Below, one piece after another: positions 27,034-35,930 of a stretch of DNA of 64,000 nt (its first letter is position 1; each line of letters opens with the position of its first letter). The DNA is taken from contig JWTM01000060.1 in the NCBI GenBank assembly GCA_001749745.1, positions 33,192 to 97,191 of the forward strand, read 5' to 3'. Made by a program: the position numbers and the translations under genes. The notes below the pieces were generated by a model. That model was given only the letters and a program-made list of their open reading frames with translations. It did no database searches and was not told the origin of the DNA. This DNA comes from Candidatus Marispirochaeta associata (GTDB lineage: Bacteria; Spirochaetota; Spirochaetia; JC444; Marispirochaetaceae).

Positions 27034-28401
27034 TTAGACGTACATGCTCACCCGGTTCTGGGCGTCGGTATCGATATGGATCCGCGGAACCTGCTCGTTG
27101 AAGGCCTCCGCCGCCAGGGCCGGATGCACACCCAGCTGCTCACGCCGCCGTCGCGCCCCTTCTCCGGTCTGCCGACCGCCGACGCTTACATCGAGCCCGT
27201 CGGTCTGGAACCCATGTTCCCGGAAGCTGCGATTCAGAAGATCCATATTCTCCTGAAACGCCTCCCGTACACTACTATTTTCGACAATTATCCGTCCGGC
27301 TATATGCTTCTCGTTCAGATTAAGTCGAATCCGTACCTCTCCCAGCTTCTCGGGCTTGAGAATCAGCCGAATCTCGCCCTGATCGCTATCTTTCAGCAGG
27401 AACTGGGCTTTCTTGAGGATCTCGGCGTTACCTCCGTCCCTCAGGGCCTTGGAGAGCTCGGCCGCAGCCTTCGAGTCGGCCATGCTGGTTCGCTGCAGTC
27501 CGGAACTCTCGTTGGCATCCGCCGAGGTTTCCAGCACCACCAGCTCCTGACGCAGGGAGTGTTCGAATCCGCTCTCGGCGTTTTTTACCTGGTTGTTCAG
27601 ACTCAGATTCTGCTCGGCCTTAGCCTCGACGCTGTTCTCTCGATTCTGCGTAGCCTTGGTACGCAGATCGACCAGTTCGATGGCAGGCTTTTCATCCTTC
27701 CCGGCGCCCTCTTTGGAGCTGACGAGTCTCTCGAGTCTCAGATTCGCTTGGTTGCGGGGTTTATCGGTAGCATGCTCGGACGACTTCCGCTCTGAAGCGA
27801 GGGCTTCTGCAGCGCCTTCCGCCTGCAGAACAGGCGTTTCGAGATCGATCTCCGCCGGATTTTCAACCGTGGAGGATTGCCCCTTTTCTGCGCTATTCGG
27901 GAGCTCGTTCCCCTCCAGGGCCGCTTCGACGAGAGCGCTTTCGCCTCGTTCTGCTTCCGCGTCGACCTTCAGGTTCCGTGTATCCGGCCGAGCTTCGGGT
28001 GCGGCGAGGGCATCCCCCTCCTCGAGTACCTTTTCCGCTCGTCCTGAATCTACATGGGCGCGCTCTTTAAGCAGCTTTCCAGACTCCTTGCCTGCCGAAT
28101 TCTCGGCGGCCGAGAGCTTTACATTCTCGTTGGATTTCTCTGTATCGGAGTTTTTGTTGCTGACCGCAGTCGACTCGTCGCTGCTTTCGTTGGCGGAAGA
28201 GACCGCTTCAGGCCCGTCGTCAACCGCTGCAGGCTCAGCCACTGCCGGCTTCTCCCCTTCGACAGAGACCTTCTGCGCTTCCGGTTCCTGTTGAATTCGG
28301 GCGAGGTAGTCCGCGAAACCGGTCCCGTTGACCTCAGGCGCGCTTTGGAAGGCCTCCGGTTCGTGAGTGCGGTAGGAGATGATATCTACGGTGGATATCA
28401 T
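27034..28401 (-). CDS. fliK: flagellar hook-length control protein FliK
   Basis: A 455-residue protein. The first 300 residues are low-complexity, rich in Ala, Glu, Lys and Ser, consistent with the unfolded molecular-ruler region. The C-terminal Flg_hook domain (about 325-420) has the core IRLILKPEKLGEVRIRLNL, then an IIVENSSVREAF block. That domain switches FlhB specificity when the hook reaches length. The long disordered segment makes codon patterns repetitive. It lies between flbB and flgD, the normal place. The identification is firm despite poor N-terminal conservation. Confidence 0.9.
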   Translation of the reverse strand: MISTVDIISYRTHEPEAFQSAPEVNGTGFADYLARIQQEPEAQKVSVEGEKPAVAEPAAVDDGPEAVSSANESSDESTAVSNKNSDTEKSNENVKLSAAENSAGKESGKLLKERAHVDSGRAEKVLEEGDALAAPEARPDTRNLKVDAEAERGESALVEAALEGNELPNSAEKGQSSTVENPAEIDLETPVLQAEGAAEALASERKSSEHATDKPRNQANLRLERLVSSKEGAGKDEKPAIELVDLRTKATQNRENSVEAKAEQNLSLNNQVKNAESGFEHSLRQELVVLETSADANESSGLQRTSMADSKAAAELSKALRDGGNAEILKKAQFLLKDSDQGEIRLILKPEKLGEVRIRLNLNEKHIAGRIIVENSSVREAFQENMDLLNRSFREHGFQTDGLDVSVGGRQTGEGARRRREQLGVHPALAAEAFNEQVPRIHIDTDAQNRVSMYV

Positions 28402-28410
28402 AATGGTTTT

Positions 28411-29034
28411 TCATCCTCCTTGTGCCTCCGGCTTCTTGAGCATCTTGCGGTTCAATACCGCCGCCCGATCCGCAGGCATGAGGGAGAGCCAGAACGCGAC
28501 TACGGAGGCTTGTCCCTCCTCTTCCGCCAGACGCTCGGTCATGCGCAGAATATCGATCACATCCTGGTCGTCCATCTCCACGAGCCGTTCGACCGCGGCT
28601 TCCGGGGGCATCCCCGAGAAGTACTCCGCTGCTTGCCGAAGGTTCGCACTCTTATTTTCGTACTGTTTTACAATTTCATTGAATGATTTTTCCCGGTCGT
28701 TCAGGGCCTGCTCCCGCTCCTCCAGGGCCTGAGCCATCTGCACCAGCTCCTCCTGAATCCCCTCCAGGCTGGTTTCACGCTCGTTTAGCGCCTCCTCCCG
28801 GCGGTCGAGCTCCTCGTAGAGCTTGTCGATTCGCGCCTGATCCAGCAACAGCTCCGTCCCCGGGTCTTCGATCTCCTCGGGAGTCTCCACGCCGAAGAGG
28901 GAGAAAACGGGCCGTAGCCGCTCGCGAACGTCCATCAGTCCCAGGTAATCGAACCAGAGTAAGCCCCCGAGACCCAAAATCGCGATTAATAACATCAGAA
29001 TGATGATCCGGTAACCCGTATTCGCCCGTGCCAT
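28411..29034 (-). CDS. flbB: periplasmic flagellar collar protein FlbB
   Basis: A 207-residue protein with one N-terminal membrane helix (about 9-30), a periplasmic coiled coil (about 65-130, rich in EEREQALNDRE heptads) and a C-terminal MgtE-N-like helical domain (about 135-200, for example AVERLVEMDDQDVIDILRMT). FlbB is specific to spirochetes and has been described in Borrelia as a base component of the periplasmic collar around the motor. It lies between fliJ and fliK. The gene is a strong taxonomic marker for the window. Confidence comes from architecture and context. Confidence 0.88.
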   Translation of the reverse strand: MARANTGYRIIILMLLIAILGLGGLLWFDYLGLMDVRERLRPVFSLFGVETPEEIEDPGTELLLDQARIDKLYEELDRREEALNERETSLEGIQEELVQMAQALEEREQALNDREKSFNEIVKQYENKSANLRQAAEYFSGMPPEAAVERLVEMDDQDVIDILRMTERLAEEEGQASVVAFWLSLMPADRAAVLNRKMLKKPEAQGG

Positions 29035-29035
29035 C

Positions 29036-29485
29036 TCATCCTCCTCCCGCTTCTATCCTGCGCGCGGCGGCGCCGCTGTTTATATCGTCCTGTAGCTTGA
29101 CCTCGAGCGCCCGTTCCTCCCGGTAGAAGGCCTCCTGCTGCCGTTCCTTGAGCTTCTCGAAGACCTTACGTTCCTTCGAGGCCTCCAGGTAGCGGGCCTG
29201 AACGGCCTTCCGCTCCTCAGCCAAACGATCCAATTCCCGACGGTGAACGCCCGCCTGCTGTTCCATCCGGCGGACATAGTTGTCGGCGGCGGTCATGGCG
29301 AAAAAATCACCGACTCCCGCCGCTCGCTGTTGGAAGCCCTGCATCCGACGGCGTCCGCACTCGTCTATCTTCATGCGCAACTCTTCCATTCGGCCGGTGA
29401 TCTCACCGAGCTTCAGCTCCCACTCCTGCTCCTTGTAGTGCTTGAGGTTGAGGAGTTTCTGCAGCTTGAAATGAAAGCGATGCAT
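29036..29485 (-). CDS. fliJ: flagellar export chaperone/ATPase stalk protein FliJ
   Basis: A 149-residue, highly charged protein predicted to be a long antiparallel coiled coil. The beginning, FHFKLQKLLNLKHYKEQEWE, is typical of FliJ. FliJ sits in the central hole of the FliI hexamer and links it to FlhA. It starts 10 nt downstream of fliI and ends 1 nt before flbB. The sequence is poorly conserved in general, so position and coiled-coil pattern carry most of the weight. Confidence 0.88.
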   Translation of the reverse strand: MHRFHFKLQKLLNLKHYKEQEWELKLGEITGRMEELRMKIDECGRRRMQGFQQRAAGVGDFFAMTAADNYVRRMEQQAGVHRRELDRLAEERKAVQARYLEASKERKVFEKLKERQQEAFYREERALEVKLQDDINSGAAARRIEAGGG

Positions 29486-29495
29486 CTAATCCCGC

Positions 29496-30809
29496 CTATT
29501 CCTTACCGTTACCGGCCAGTCGACGCAGCTCCGCCAGGGTCTCGTCGATATCTGCGGCCTCGTCGATCCCCTGGACCAGAAACTCTCGAATGGCCGGCAT
29601 CTTTTCGATCGCCTCGTCCACGATCGGATTGGAGCCCTTCACGTAGGCGCCGACGTTAATCAGATCCTCGGTCTCGTTGTAGGAGGCCATCATCTGACGC
29701 AGCCGCCCGGCGGCTTTAAGATCCTCACTCTCCGCGACCTTGATTCCCAGTCGAGAGAGGGAGTCGAGCACATCCACCGCCGGATAATGATAACGCTGGG
29801 CTAAGCGGCGGCTCAAGATAACATGTCCGTCGAGTATTCCCCGCACGGTGTCGGCTACCGGATCATCCATATCGTCCGCATCGACGAGAATCGAATAGAA
29901 GCCGGTGATCGTCCCCTTGTCGGAGGTTCCGCAACGCTCCAAGAGCTTCGGCAGGGTTGAGAAGACCGACGGGGTATAGCCCCGGGTCGCCGGCGGCTCT
30001 CCTACCGCGAGACCAATCTCACGCTGGGCCCGGGCGAAGCGGGTAACCGAATCGAAGAGGAGCATTACGTCGTTGCCCTGATCCCGAAAGTATTCAGCGA
30101 TGGCGGTAGCCACATAGGCGCCCCTGAGTCTGGCCAGGGGCGGCGTGTCCGAGGAGGAGACGACCACGATCGATCGCTTCAGGCCCTCCGGCCCGAGGTC
30201 GTTATCGATGAACTCCTTCACCTCTCGACCCCGCTCGCCGATCAGGGCGATGACGTTAATGTCGGCCGAGGTGTTGCGGGCGATCATCCCTAAGAGGGTT
30301 GATTTTCCCACCCCCGAACCGGAGAAGATACCGAGCCGCTGCCCCTTGCCGACCGGGGCGAAACCGTCGAGAGAACGGACGCCGGTAACGATACGGCTAG
30401 TGATAGGTTTGCGTAGAAGCACATCCGGCGGCTCATTGATGGCGGGATAGACCTCGGAGGACCCGATGGTGGATCCGTTATCCAAGGGGCGTCCCAGGCT
30501 GTCGAGAACCCGACCCAGGAGGCGTTCCGAAACCGGAATCGACAGACACTCCCCGGTGGCGATGATGCGACAGCCCGCCTCTATCCCCTCCATCCCCTCG
30601 AAGGGCATTAACTGCACCGAATCCTCGGTGAACCCGACGATCTCCGCGGGAACCGTACCGCGTCCCTTGGGAACGTCGATCAGACAGAGTTCGCCCACCA
30701 TACCGTGGGGGCCATGGCTCTCGATCATCAGCCCCTTAACCCGCTGTACATGTCCGATATATTTTATTGGATCTAAATCCTCGAGTACGGCGTTATACTT
30801 TTCGAACAT
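29496..30809 (-). CDS. fliI: flagellar export ATPase FliI
   Basis: A 437-residue F1-beta-like ATPase. The Walker A GSGVGKST begins at about residue 164. A Walker B LLFDSVTRFARAQREIGLAV block is followed by GEPPATRGYTPSVFSTLPKL, typical of FliI. FliI forms a hexamer that energises and orders type III export together with FliH and FliJ, which flank it here. Length is normal (430-460). The assignment is certain. Confidence 0.97.
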   Translation of the reverse strand: MFEKYNAVLEDLDPIKYIGHVQRVKGLMIESHGPHGMVGELCLIDVPKGRGTVPAEIVGFTEDSVQLMPFEGMEGIEAGCRIIATGECLSIPVSERLLGRVLDSLGRPLDNGSTIGSSEVYPAINEPPDVLLRKPITSRIVTGVRSLDGFAPVGKGQRLGIFSGSGVGKSTLLGMIARNTSADINVIALIGERGREVKEFIDNDLGPEGLKRSIVVVSSSDTPPLARLRGAYVATAIAEYFRDQGNDVMLLFDSVTRFARAQREIGLAVGEPPATRGYTPSVFSTLPKLLERCGTSDKGTITGFYSILVDADDMDDPVADTVRGILDGHVILSRRLAQRYHYPAVDVLDSLSRLGIKVAESEDLKAAGRLRQMMASYNETEDLINVGAYVKGSNPIVDEAIEKMPAIREFLVQGIDEAADIDETLAELRRLAGNGKE

Positions 30810-30839
30810 CCTCCCCTCCCACAGGTACGGTTCGCTTCT

Positions 30840-31751
30840 TTAGGACTCCCCTTTTTCCCTAATCGGCGCCAGTTCGAGGATCTTCTCCTCGATCTCGTTG
30901 AACTGCGCCTTGATGCGGGCGTCGATCTCGCCAAAATCGGTTTCGATTATACAGCCGCCCCGGTCGACCCGGGTATCCTCCATAATCGTGATGGAGCGTA
31001 CGTTTTCGACCATGCGCATGAAGTCCTTCACATGATCGGTGGTTAGATCCACATCCTCCAGATTGACCCGGATAACCACATCGCCCCGGCTCTTGAGCTT
31101 TCTCAGGGCCTGGATCGCATTGTTGATCACCACGTTCTTCTGATTCTCGGAGATTACCTTGATCACCTTCTGGGCAATCAAGAGCACCAGGTTGATAACC
31201 TGGGTCTCTGACTCGTCGATGATCTCGTTCCGTTTCTCGATAGCCGAGCTGATGATGCCGTGCAGATGGGTTACAAGGCGCTCGACCTCGCCCTTGCCCT
31301 CCTCGTAGCCCGCTTCACGGCCGGATTCGAAGCCCTCGGCATAGGCATCCTTCTTGATACCCTCGACCTGCTCCTCGGCCTCTTTCAGCACCTGATCGGC
31401 CCTGCTCCGGGCTTCAGCCTCGGTCCGGGCGGCCTCATCGGCCGCCTCCTGCTTCAGCTTCTCGCCCTCGTCGGTCTTGGATTTCAGCTCCTGGAAGGCC
31501 CGTTCTTCGGCCTCCTTGACGATTCCCTCGGCCTCCTCCTGGGCGGCGGCGATCATCTGGGCCTTCTCCTCCTCCCACTGAGCCTTGAAGGTCTCCGCCT
31601 CCCGACGCAGATCATCCGCGGTAGGACCGGTATACTCCTCGGCCGGCGCCGGGGCCGCCTCCTCGACGACCTCCTTATAGGGCGATTCGAGGACCATCCG
31701 CTGACTGGTCATATCGGTTACTTCTACCGGTCGAAAGACATTCTTCGCCAT
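30840..31751 (-). CDS. fliH: flagellar export ATPase regulator FliH
   Basis: A 303-residue protein. An extended acidic, Ala/Glu-rich coiled coil (about 45-150) is followed by the GxxxG-type segment AYAEGFESGREAGYEEGKGE. The conserved FliH C-terminal domain binds FliI; it includes LIAQKVIKVI, then DVVIRVN and GGCIIETDFGEIDARI. FliH docks the ATPase on the C-ring through FliN. It lies between fliG (10-nt gap) and fliI. Length and GxxxG motif fit. Confidence 0.93.
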   Translation of the reverse strand: MAKNVFRPVEVTDMTSQRMVLESPYKEVVEEAAPAPAEEYTGPTADDLRREAETFKAQWEEEKAQMIAAAQEEAEGIVKEAEERAFQELKSKTDEGEKLKQEAADEAARTEAEARSRADQVLKEAEEQVEGIKKDAYAEGFESGREAGYEEGKGEVERLVTHLHGIISSAIEKRNEIIDESETQVINLVLLIAQKVIKVISENQKNVVINNAIQALRKLKSRGDVVIRVNLEDVDLTTDHVKDFMRMVENVRSITIMEDTRVDRGGCIIETDFGEIDARIKAQFNEIEEKILELAPIREKGES

Positions 31752-31761
31752 GGGCCGCTCC

Positions 31762-32826
31762 CTACACTACCATCTCGTCTTCGCCGGACCGGGCAACGAC
31801 GATCTCGCCCTGGTCCTCGAGCTTGCGGATGATAGAGACGATCTTCTGCTGGGTCTCCTCTACGTCCTTGAGACGCACCGGACCCATAAACTCCATCTCT
31901 TCCTTGAGCATACTGGCCGCCCGCTTCGACATATTGCGGAAAATCTTGTCTTGAACCTCCGCCTCGACGCCCCTCAGGGCCTTGGCCAGCTCGCCGGTGT
32001 CGACTTCCCGCAACACCTTCTGTATCGCCCGGTCGTCGAGGAGTACGATATCCTCGAAAACGAACATCAGTTTCTTGATCTCTTCGGCCAGCTCCGGATC
32101 TTCCTCTTCCAGGTTCTCGATGATCGCCTTCTCGGTAGACCGGTCGACCATGTTGAGGATCTCCACGATGTCGGCTACACCGCCGGCGGCGGTATAATCC
32201 TCGGAGCTCAGGGTGGAGAGCTTCTTCTCCAAGACCCGCTCGACCTCCCGCAGGATGTTCGGGTCGGTTCGGTCCATAGTGGCGATCCGCTTGGAGACAT
32301 CCGACTGGATCTCATGGGGCAAACTGGCGAGGATTATGGATGCCTTCTGGGGCTCGAGATAGGCGAGGATCAGTGCAATCGTCTGGGGGTGCTCCTGCTG
32401 AATGAAGTTCAAGAGGTGCGCCGGATCGGTACGCCGGATGAAATCGAAGGGCCGCACCTGCAGGGAGCTGGTCAGTCGGTTGATGATATCCACCGCCTTC
32501 TGGGCTCCCAGGGACTTCTCCAAGAGCTCCCGGGCGTAGTCGATACCGCCGGAGGTGATGAAGTCCTGGGCCATCATCAGCTCCTTGAACTCCATCAGCA
32601 CTGCATCGCGGTCTTCCGACTCGATATTATCCAAGCGGGCAATCTCGAAGGTCAGCGCCTCGATCTCGTCCTCCCGCAAATGCTTGAAGATCTCCGACGA
32701 GATCTCCGAGCCGAGGGTTACGAGAAAGATTGCCGCCTTCTGCCGGCCGGTTAAATCCTTTTTGACACCCTTTTTGGGCGCCCCTCCGGGAGCGCCCTGA
32801 GGCTGTGCCTTCGCCTGTTTAGCCAT
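31762..32826 (-). CDS. fliG: flagellar motor switch protein FliG
   Basis: A 354-residue rotor protein. It contains the N-terminal FliF-binding domain (LTGRQKAAIFLVTLGSEIS), the middle-domain EHPQ motif (FIQQEHPQTIALILAYL) that binds FliM, and the C-terminal charged helix (LMFVFEDIVLLDDRAIQKVL) that interacts with MotA. The first 25 residues are an extra Ala/Gly/Pro/Lys-rich tail. It follows fliF with a 5-nt gap. The identification is certain. Some spirochetes carry a second, divergent fliG elsewhere; only this one is in the window. Confidence 0.97.
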   Translation of the reverse strand: MAKQAKAQPQGAPGGAPKKGVKKDLTGRQKAAIFLVTLGSEISSEIFKHLREDEIEALTFEIARLDNIESEDRDAVLMEFKELMMAQDFITSGGIDYARELLEKSLGAQKAVDIINRLTSSLQVRPFDFIRRTDPAHLLNFIQQEHPQTIALILAYLEPQKASIILASLPHEIQSDVSKRIATMDRTDPNILREVERVLEKKLSTLSSEDYTAAGGVADIVEILNMVDRSTEKAIIENLEEEDPELAEEIKKLMFVFEDIVLLDDRAIQKVLREVDTGELAKALRGVEAEVQDKIFRNMSKRAASMLKEEMEFMGPVRLKDVEETQQKIVSIIRKLEDQGEIVVARSGEDEMVV

Positions 32827-32831
32827 ATGCC

Positions 32832-34541
32832 CTACTCCTCAAGCAGCCATGTTCGAATAAGCTGCGCCACATCCTCCGGATGTTCCCGGGCCATATTGAT
32901 CGCATGCTCCTGCATGTCGAGTCTGGCCCGCTCCTCCACGGACATCTCCACGTCGACGCCCTCTTCCTCGGCGCTCCTGAGAGCCGCCTCGCGCATCGCC
33001 TGATGCTGTCGGGAGAGTTCCTCTTCCCTGAGCCGGCGGCGCCGCTCGAGTTCGCGGCTAATGAGCCGGAAGACGATCAGGGCCACGATCAGGATGGAGA
33101 CGGCGATCAGCGAGTAGAGGATCATCTGCTGTAAGCGCTGTTTGGCCCGGTACTCCTCGTCCTCAGCGGTGAACTGAGCCGATCGGTCGAACTGGAGATG
33201 CTCCACTGATACGCTGTCGCCCCGGTTGGCATCGTAACCGACCGCATGTTCGACCAAGGTCTGCGCCTTCGCCAGATCCTCATCCGAGACGGGGGTGTAA
33301 TTACGAACGATACTGCCGGTATCGTCCAGCTTGACGGTTCCTTTGTCAGTATACTCCCGCTTCCAGAGTCCGTCGATCGCCGCACCGATAGTGATGCGCC
33401 GGATAACCCAGGGACTCTGCTCCTCGTAGGTACTCTTCTTGTTCACCTCTTCATTCTGGGTGACCGAGTTATTCTTGTATTCGCCGTAGAGGGCGTCCGC
33501 ATCCTTATAGGCCGGCGGAACCTGGCCTTCGACTCCGGGAGGTCCCTCGGGATTGAATCCGGTTCCTCTCCAGTGTTCGTCGATCGTCTCCTTGGAGCGG
33601 GTTATCGACGGCGCTACCTGGAGTTCCGAGTAAGGCGTCGACGGATCGTCGGGCACCATGGTGACCGGGAAATATTCGTCGGTCTCCACCACCCGTCGGC
33701 CCATATCGAGATCGATATCGACCTTCAGGACCCTGACCCTATCGGCGCCGAAGATCTGCATCAGCGCCTTCTGGATCTCGTTGCGATACTCCTTCTCGAG
33801 ACCTTCCTTCTGTTCGAGCTGGCGCTTGGTTAGCTCCAGCCGATCGAATTCGGCCAGATCGTCGAAATCGTTGAGAACGTTCATGTTGTGATCGGTGATG
33901 ACGATGTTATCGGGACTCAAGCCCTCCACCGCAAACTGCACCAGCTTGACGATCCCCTCGATCTTACCTCGGTTGGTGGAGATGTCGCTGCCCGGGGTGG
34001 GGGTCACGATGACCGAAGCGGTCACCGGCTGCTGATCCTCCGAAAAGAGTTCGTCCTCGGGCATCACCAGGGTCACCTCGGCGTCGTCTACATCCTGGAG
34101 CGCCTCGATATGCTGTTCCAGACTGCGGGTAATCGCCTGACGCAGATTGACGTTCCGTTCGAAGTCGGTAATCGTCCAGCGGTCGAGCTTGAATACATCC
34201 CAGGGAGATACCTCGTTCGGTATCAAGTCCTCGCGCATCAGGACCGCGACCATACGCTGTGCGGTGATTCTATCCTTTACGAATATACGTCCGTCGGCCG
34301 AGACGGTGTGCTCCACCTTCTCTTCGTCCAAACGGAGTGAAATTTCAGATAACTTTTCCTGATCGGTAACGGGGGTCGTCAACAACGGCACCATGCTCGG
34401 CTGAGCGCTGAAGGTGACCAAGGCCACGACAGCACCGATAACCGCGACGCCGATGGAGATAAAGATAACCCGCTGAATCAGCGACCATTTACTCCATCCG
34501 CCCTTTACCTGCTCCAGGAACTTCTTCAACCATTCGTTCAT
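32832..34541 (-). CDS. fliF: flagellar MS-ring protein FliF
   Basis: A 569-residue membrane protein starting at the ATG at 34541, which follows a GGGAGGGG ribosome site. An upstream in-frame TTG at 34553 lies inside that site and is rejected. The first membrane helix is at about 25-47. Ring-building motifs follow (PLLTTPVTDQEKLSEI, then MREDLIP and VTLVMPEDELF). A second helix at about 455-475 is followed by a cytoplasmic tail that binds FliG. FliF is the base on which the whole motor assembles. The 80-nt gap to fliE holds no clear promoter. Confidence 0.96.
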   Translation of the reverse strand: MNEWLKKFLEQVKGGWSKWSLIQRVIFISIGVAVIGAVVALVTFSAQPSMVPLLTTPVTDQEKLSEISLRLDEEKVEHTVSADGRIFVKDRITAQRMVAVLMREDLIPNEVSPWDVFKLDRWTITDFERNVNLRQAITRSLEQHIEALQDVDDAEVTLVMPEDELFSEDQQPVTASVIVTPTPGSDISTNRGKIEGIVKLVQFAVEGLSPDNIVITDHNMNVLNDFDDLAEFDRLELTKRQLEQKEGLEKEYRNEIQKALMQIFGADRVRVLKVDIDLDMGRRVVETDEYFPVTMVPDDPSTPYSELQVAPSITRSKETIDEHWRGTGFNPEGPPGVEGQVPPAYKDADALYGEYKNNSVTQNEEVNKKSTYEEQSPWVIRRITIGAAIDGLWKREYTDKGTVKLDDTGSIVRNYTPVSDEDLAKAQTLVEHAVGYDANRGDSVSVEHLQFDRSAQFTAEDEEYRAKQRLQQMILYSLIAVSILIVALIVFRLISRELERRRRLREEELSRQHQAMREAALRSAEEEGVDVEMSVEERARLDMQEHAINMAREHPEDVAQLIRTWLLEE

Positions 34542-34621
34542 GTCCCCTCCCAAGGCACCAACTGGTTAATTAGCTCCGGTTTACCTACCAAGTCTATTCT
34601 ACAGCAGAACTTCCAACTTGA

Positions 34622-34954
34622 CTACCGCAAGCTAATAATCTCCTTATATGCTTTAATCGCGCCGTCGACGACCGATTTCGTCATCGATACGGCCATATTG
34701 GCTTTCGCCATCGCTATCGTTACATCGTGACTGTCGACGCTGTTCGGATCGGTCAGCATCTGCTGAGTCAAGGCGGTGCTCTCCTGCTGGAGGTCGTTGG
34801 CGCCGTTCAGGGCTTCCAACATCGCAGATGCGAATCCCGCCTCGCTGGTATCGGTCGGCTGATTCTGGGCCAGCTTGCCGGTCAGATGATTCTGATTGGT
34901 CCTGTTCAATCCGATTGTATGTCCGTGAACTTGATCCGGGCTAAAAATATCCAT
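34622..34954 (-). CDS. fliE: flagellar rod/MS-ring junction protein FliE
   Basis: A 110-residue protein. The C-terminal half has the FliE signature: DLQQESTALTQQML, then DSHDVTIAMAKANMAVSMT and a final helix ending YKEIISLR. FliE links the MS ring to the rod and is among the first export substrates. Order is flgB-flgC-fliE-fliF. The assignment is firm. Confidence 0.95.
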   Translation of the reverse strand: MDIFSPDQVHGHTIGLNRTNQNHLTGKLAQNQPTDTSEAGFASAMLEALNGANDLQQESTALTQQMLTDPNSVDSHDVTIAMAKANMAVSMTKSVVDGAIKAYKEIISLR

Positions 34955-34964
34955 TCAACTACTC

Positions 34965-35423
34965 CTATCTGCCGATATCGAGGGAGCGCATAAACATACT
35001 CTTCGACCCATTCACCAGAGCGATATTGGCCTCGTATGAACGGGAGGCGGAGATCATATCCACCATCTCCTCCACGATATTGACGTTGGGCATCTCCACA
35101 TAGCCCTCCTTCGGCCCCGATTTGATCGCATCCGGATGGGTAGGATCGTAGACGAGCCGCGTCTTGGTATCCATATCCTTGGTAACCTCCGCCACCCGCA
35201 CGCCGGAGCCTATCCCGTTATCCAGCCGCTTCGGCAGGAAGGGAATTTTGAAGTAGGGCTCCTCCACTCGAGGCTTGAAGATCACCCGGCTGCGCCGGTA
35301 GGGCCCGCCCTCGGGGGTCCGAGTCGTATCGGCGTTGGCGATATTGTTCGAAACTACATCCAGCCTAAGCCGCTGGGCGGTCATCCCGGAGGCGGCGGTG
35401 CTAATGCTGGTAAACATTCCCAT
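34965..35423 (-). CDS. flgC: flagellar proximal rod protein FlgC
   Basis: A 152-residue rod protein with the N-terminal SISTAASGMTAQRLRLDVVS motif and NNIANADT, and the C-terminal helix NIVEEMVDMISASRSYEANI. These are the standard rod-family ends. It lies 25 nt after flgB and 10 nt before fliE. The identification is certain. Confidence 0.96.
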   Translation of the reverse strand: MGMFTSISTAASGMTAQRLRLDVVSNNIANADTTRTPEGGPYRRSRVIFKPRVEEPYFKIPFLPKRLDNGIGSGVRVAEVTKDMDTKTRLVYDPTHPDAIKSGPKEGYVEMPNVNIVEEMVDMISASRSYEANIALVNGSKSMFMRSLDIGR

Positions 35424-35448
35424 CTTCTATTCTCCTCTCTCGCCCTGC

Positions 35449-35868
35449 TTAGCGCAGCACGATGTTGACCCGGCTGAACTGGTCGGCCACCGAACGGGTC
35501 ATGATCTCGTAGCGAAGCTGATTCTGCAGCTCCATCATCATCTCTTCTTCCAGATCGACGTTGTTGCCGTTATTGTCCGCCTGGGTCAGGTAATCGAGCA
35601 CCTTCTTGGGCTTCACGGTCCGGTAATCGACCGATCGGCTGAAGGGAATATGCTGTTCATCGGTTAAAGCCGCCTGCAGACGACCGGTTGGTTTCTCGGA
35701 ATCGAGGGCCCGCTGCAGTTCCGACTCGAAGTTTATGGTACTGCGCTTGAAGTTCGGCGTATCCGCATTGGCTATGTTGTTGGCGATCACGCTGCGCCGG
35801 AGGACGGTAACGTCCATACCGCGGTGCAGGAGGTCTATTGTTTTGCCGAAGCTGTTTCCGTAGAACAT
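35449..35868 (-). CDS. flgB: flagellar proximal rod protein FlgB
   Basis: A 139-residue rod protein, first flagellar gene of the run. It carries MDVTVLRRSVIANNIANADTPNFKR near residues 18-42 and a C-terminal helix with MMMELQNQLRYEIMT. The 62-nt gap to hslU contains a hairpin (35883-35919) that abuts a strong ribosome site (AAGGAGAAGGAG). In Borrelia the comparable flgB operon also begins next to hslU. The assignment is certain. Confidence 0.96.
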   Translation of the reverse strand: MFYGNSFGKTIDLLHRGMDVTVLRRSVIANNIANADTPNFKRSTINFESELQRALDSEKPTGRLQAALTDEQHIPFSRSVDYRTVKPKKVLDYLTQADNNGNNVDLEEEMMMELQNQLRYEIMTRSVADQFSRVNIVLR

Positions 35869-35882
35869 CTGCTACTCCTTCT

Positions 35883-35919
35883 CCTTATCTTTTCGGCAGA
35901 TTCTCAGCCGAGGATAAGG
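35883..35919 (-). other. hairpin in the hslU-flgB leader abutting the flgB ribosome site
   Basis: A 7-bp stem (35883-35889 with 35913-35919) is topped by a second 4-bp stem (35894-35897 with 35907-35910), separated by an asymmetric internal loop. On the minus strand the 3' arm contains the first AAGG of the flgB Shine-Dalgarno region and no T-run follows. It looks like a translational or processing element rather than a terminator. Confidence 0.5.
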
Positions 35920-35930
35920 GCTCCTCCCCA

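Noticed and set aside
34542..34621. Possible promoter between fliE and fliF
   Set aside because: No pair of hexamers with sensible spacing was found in the 80-nt gap.
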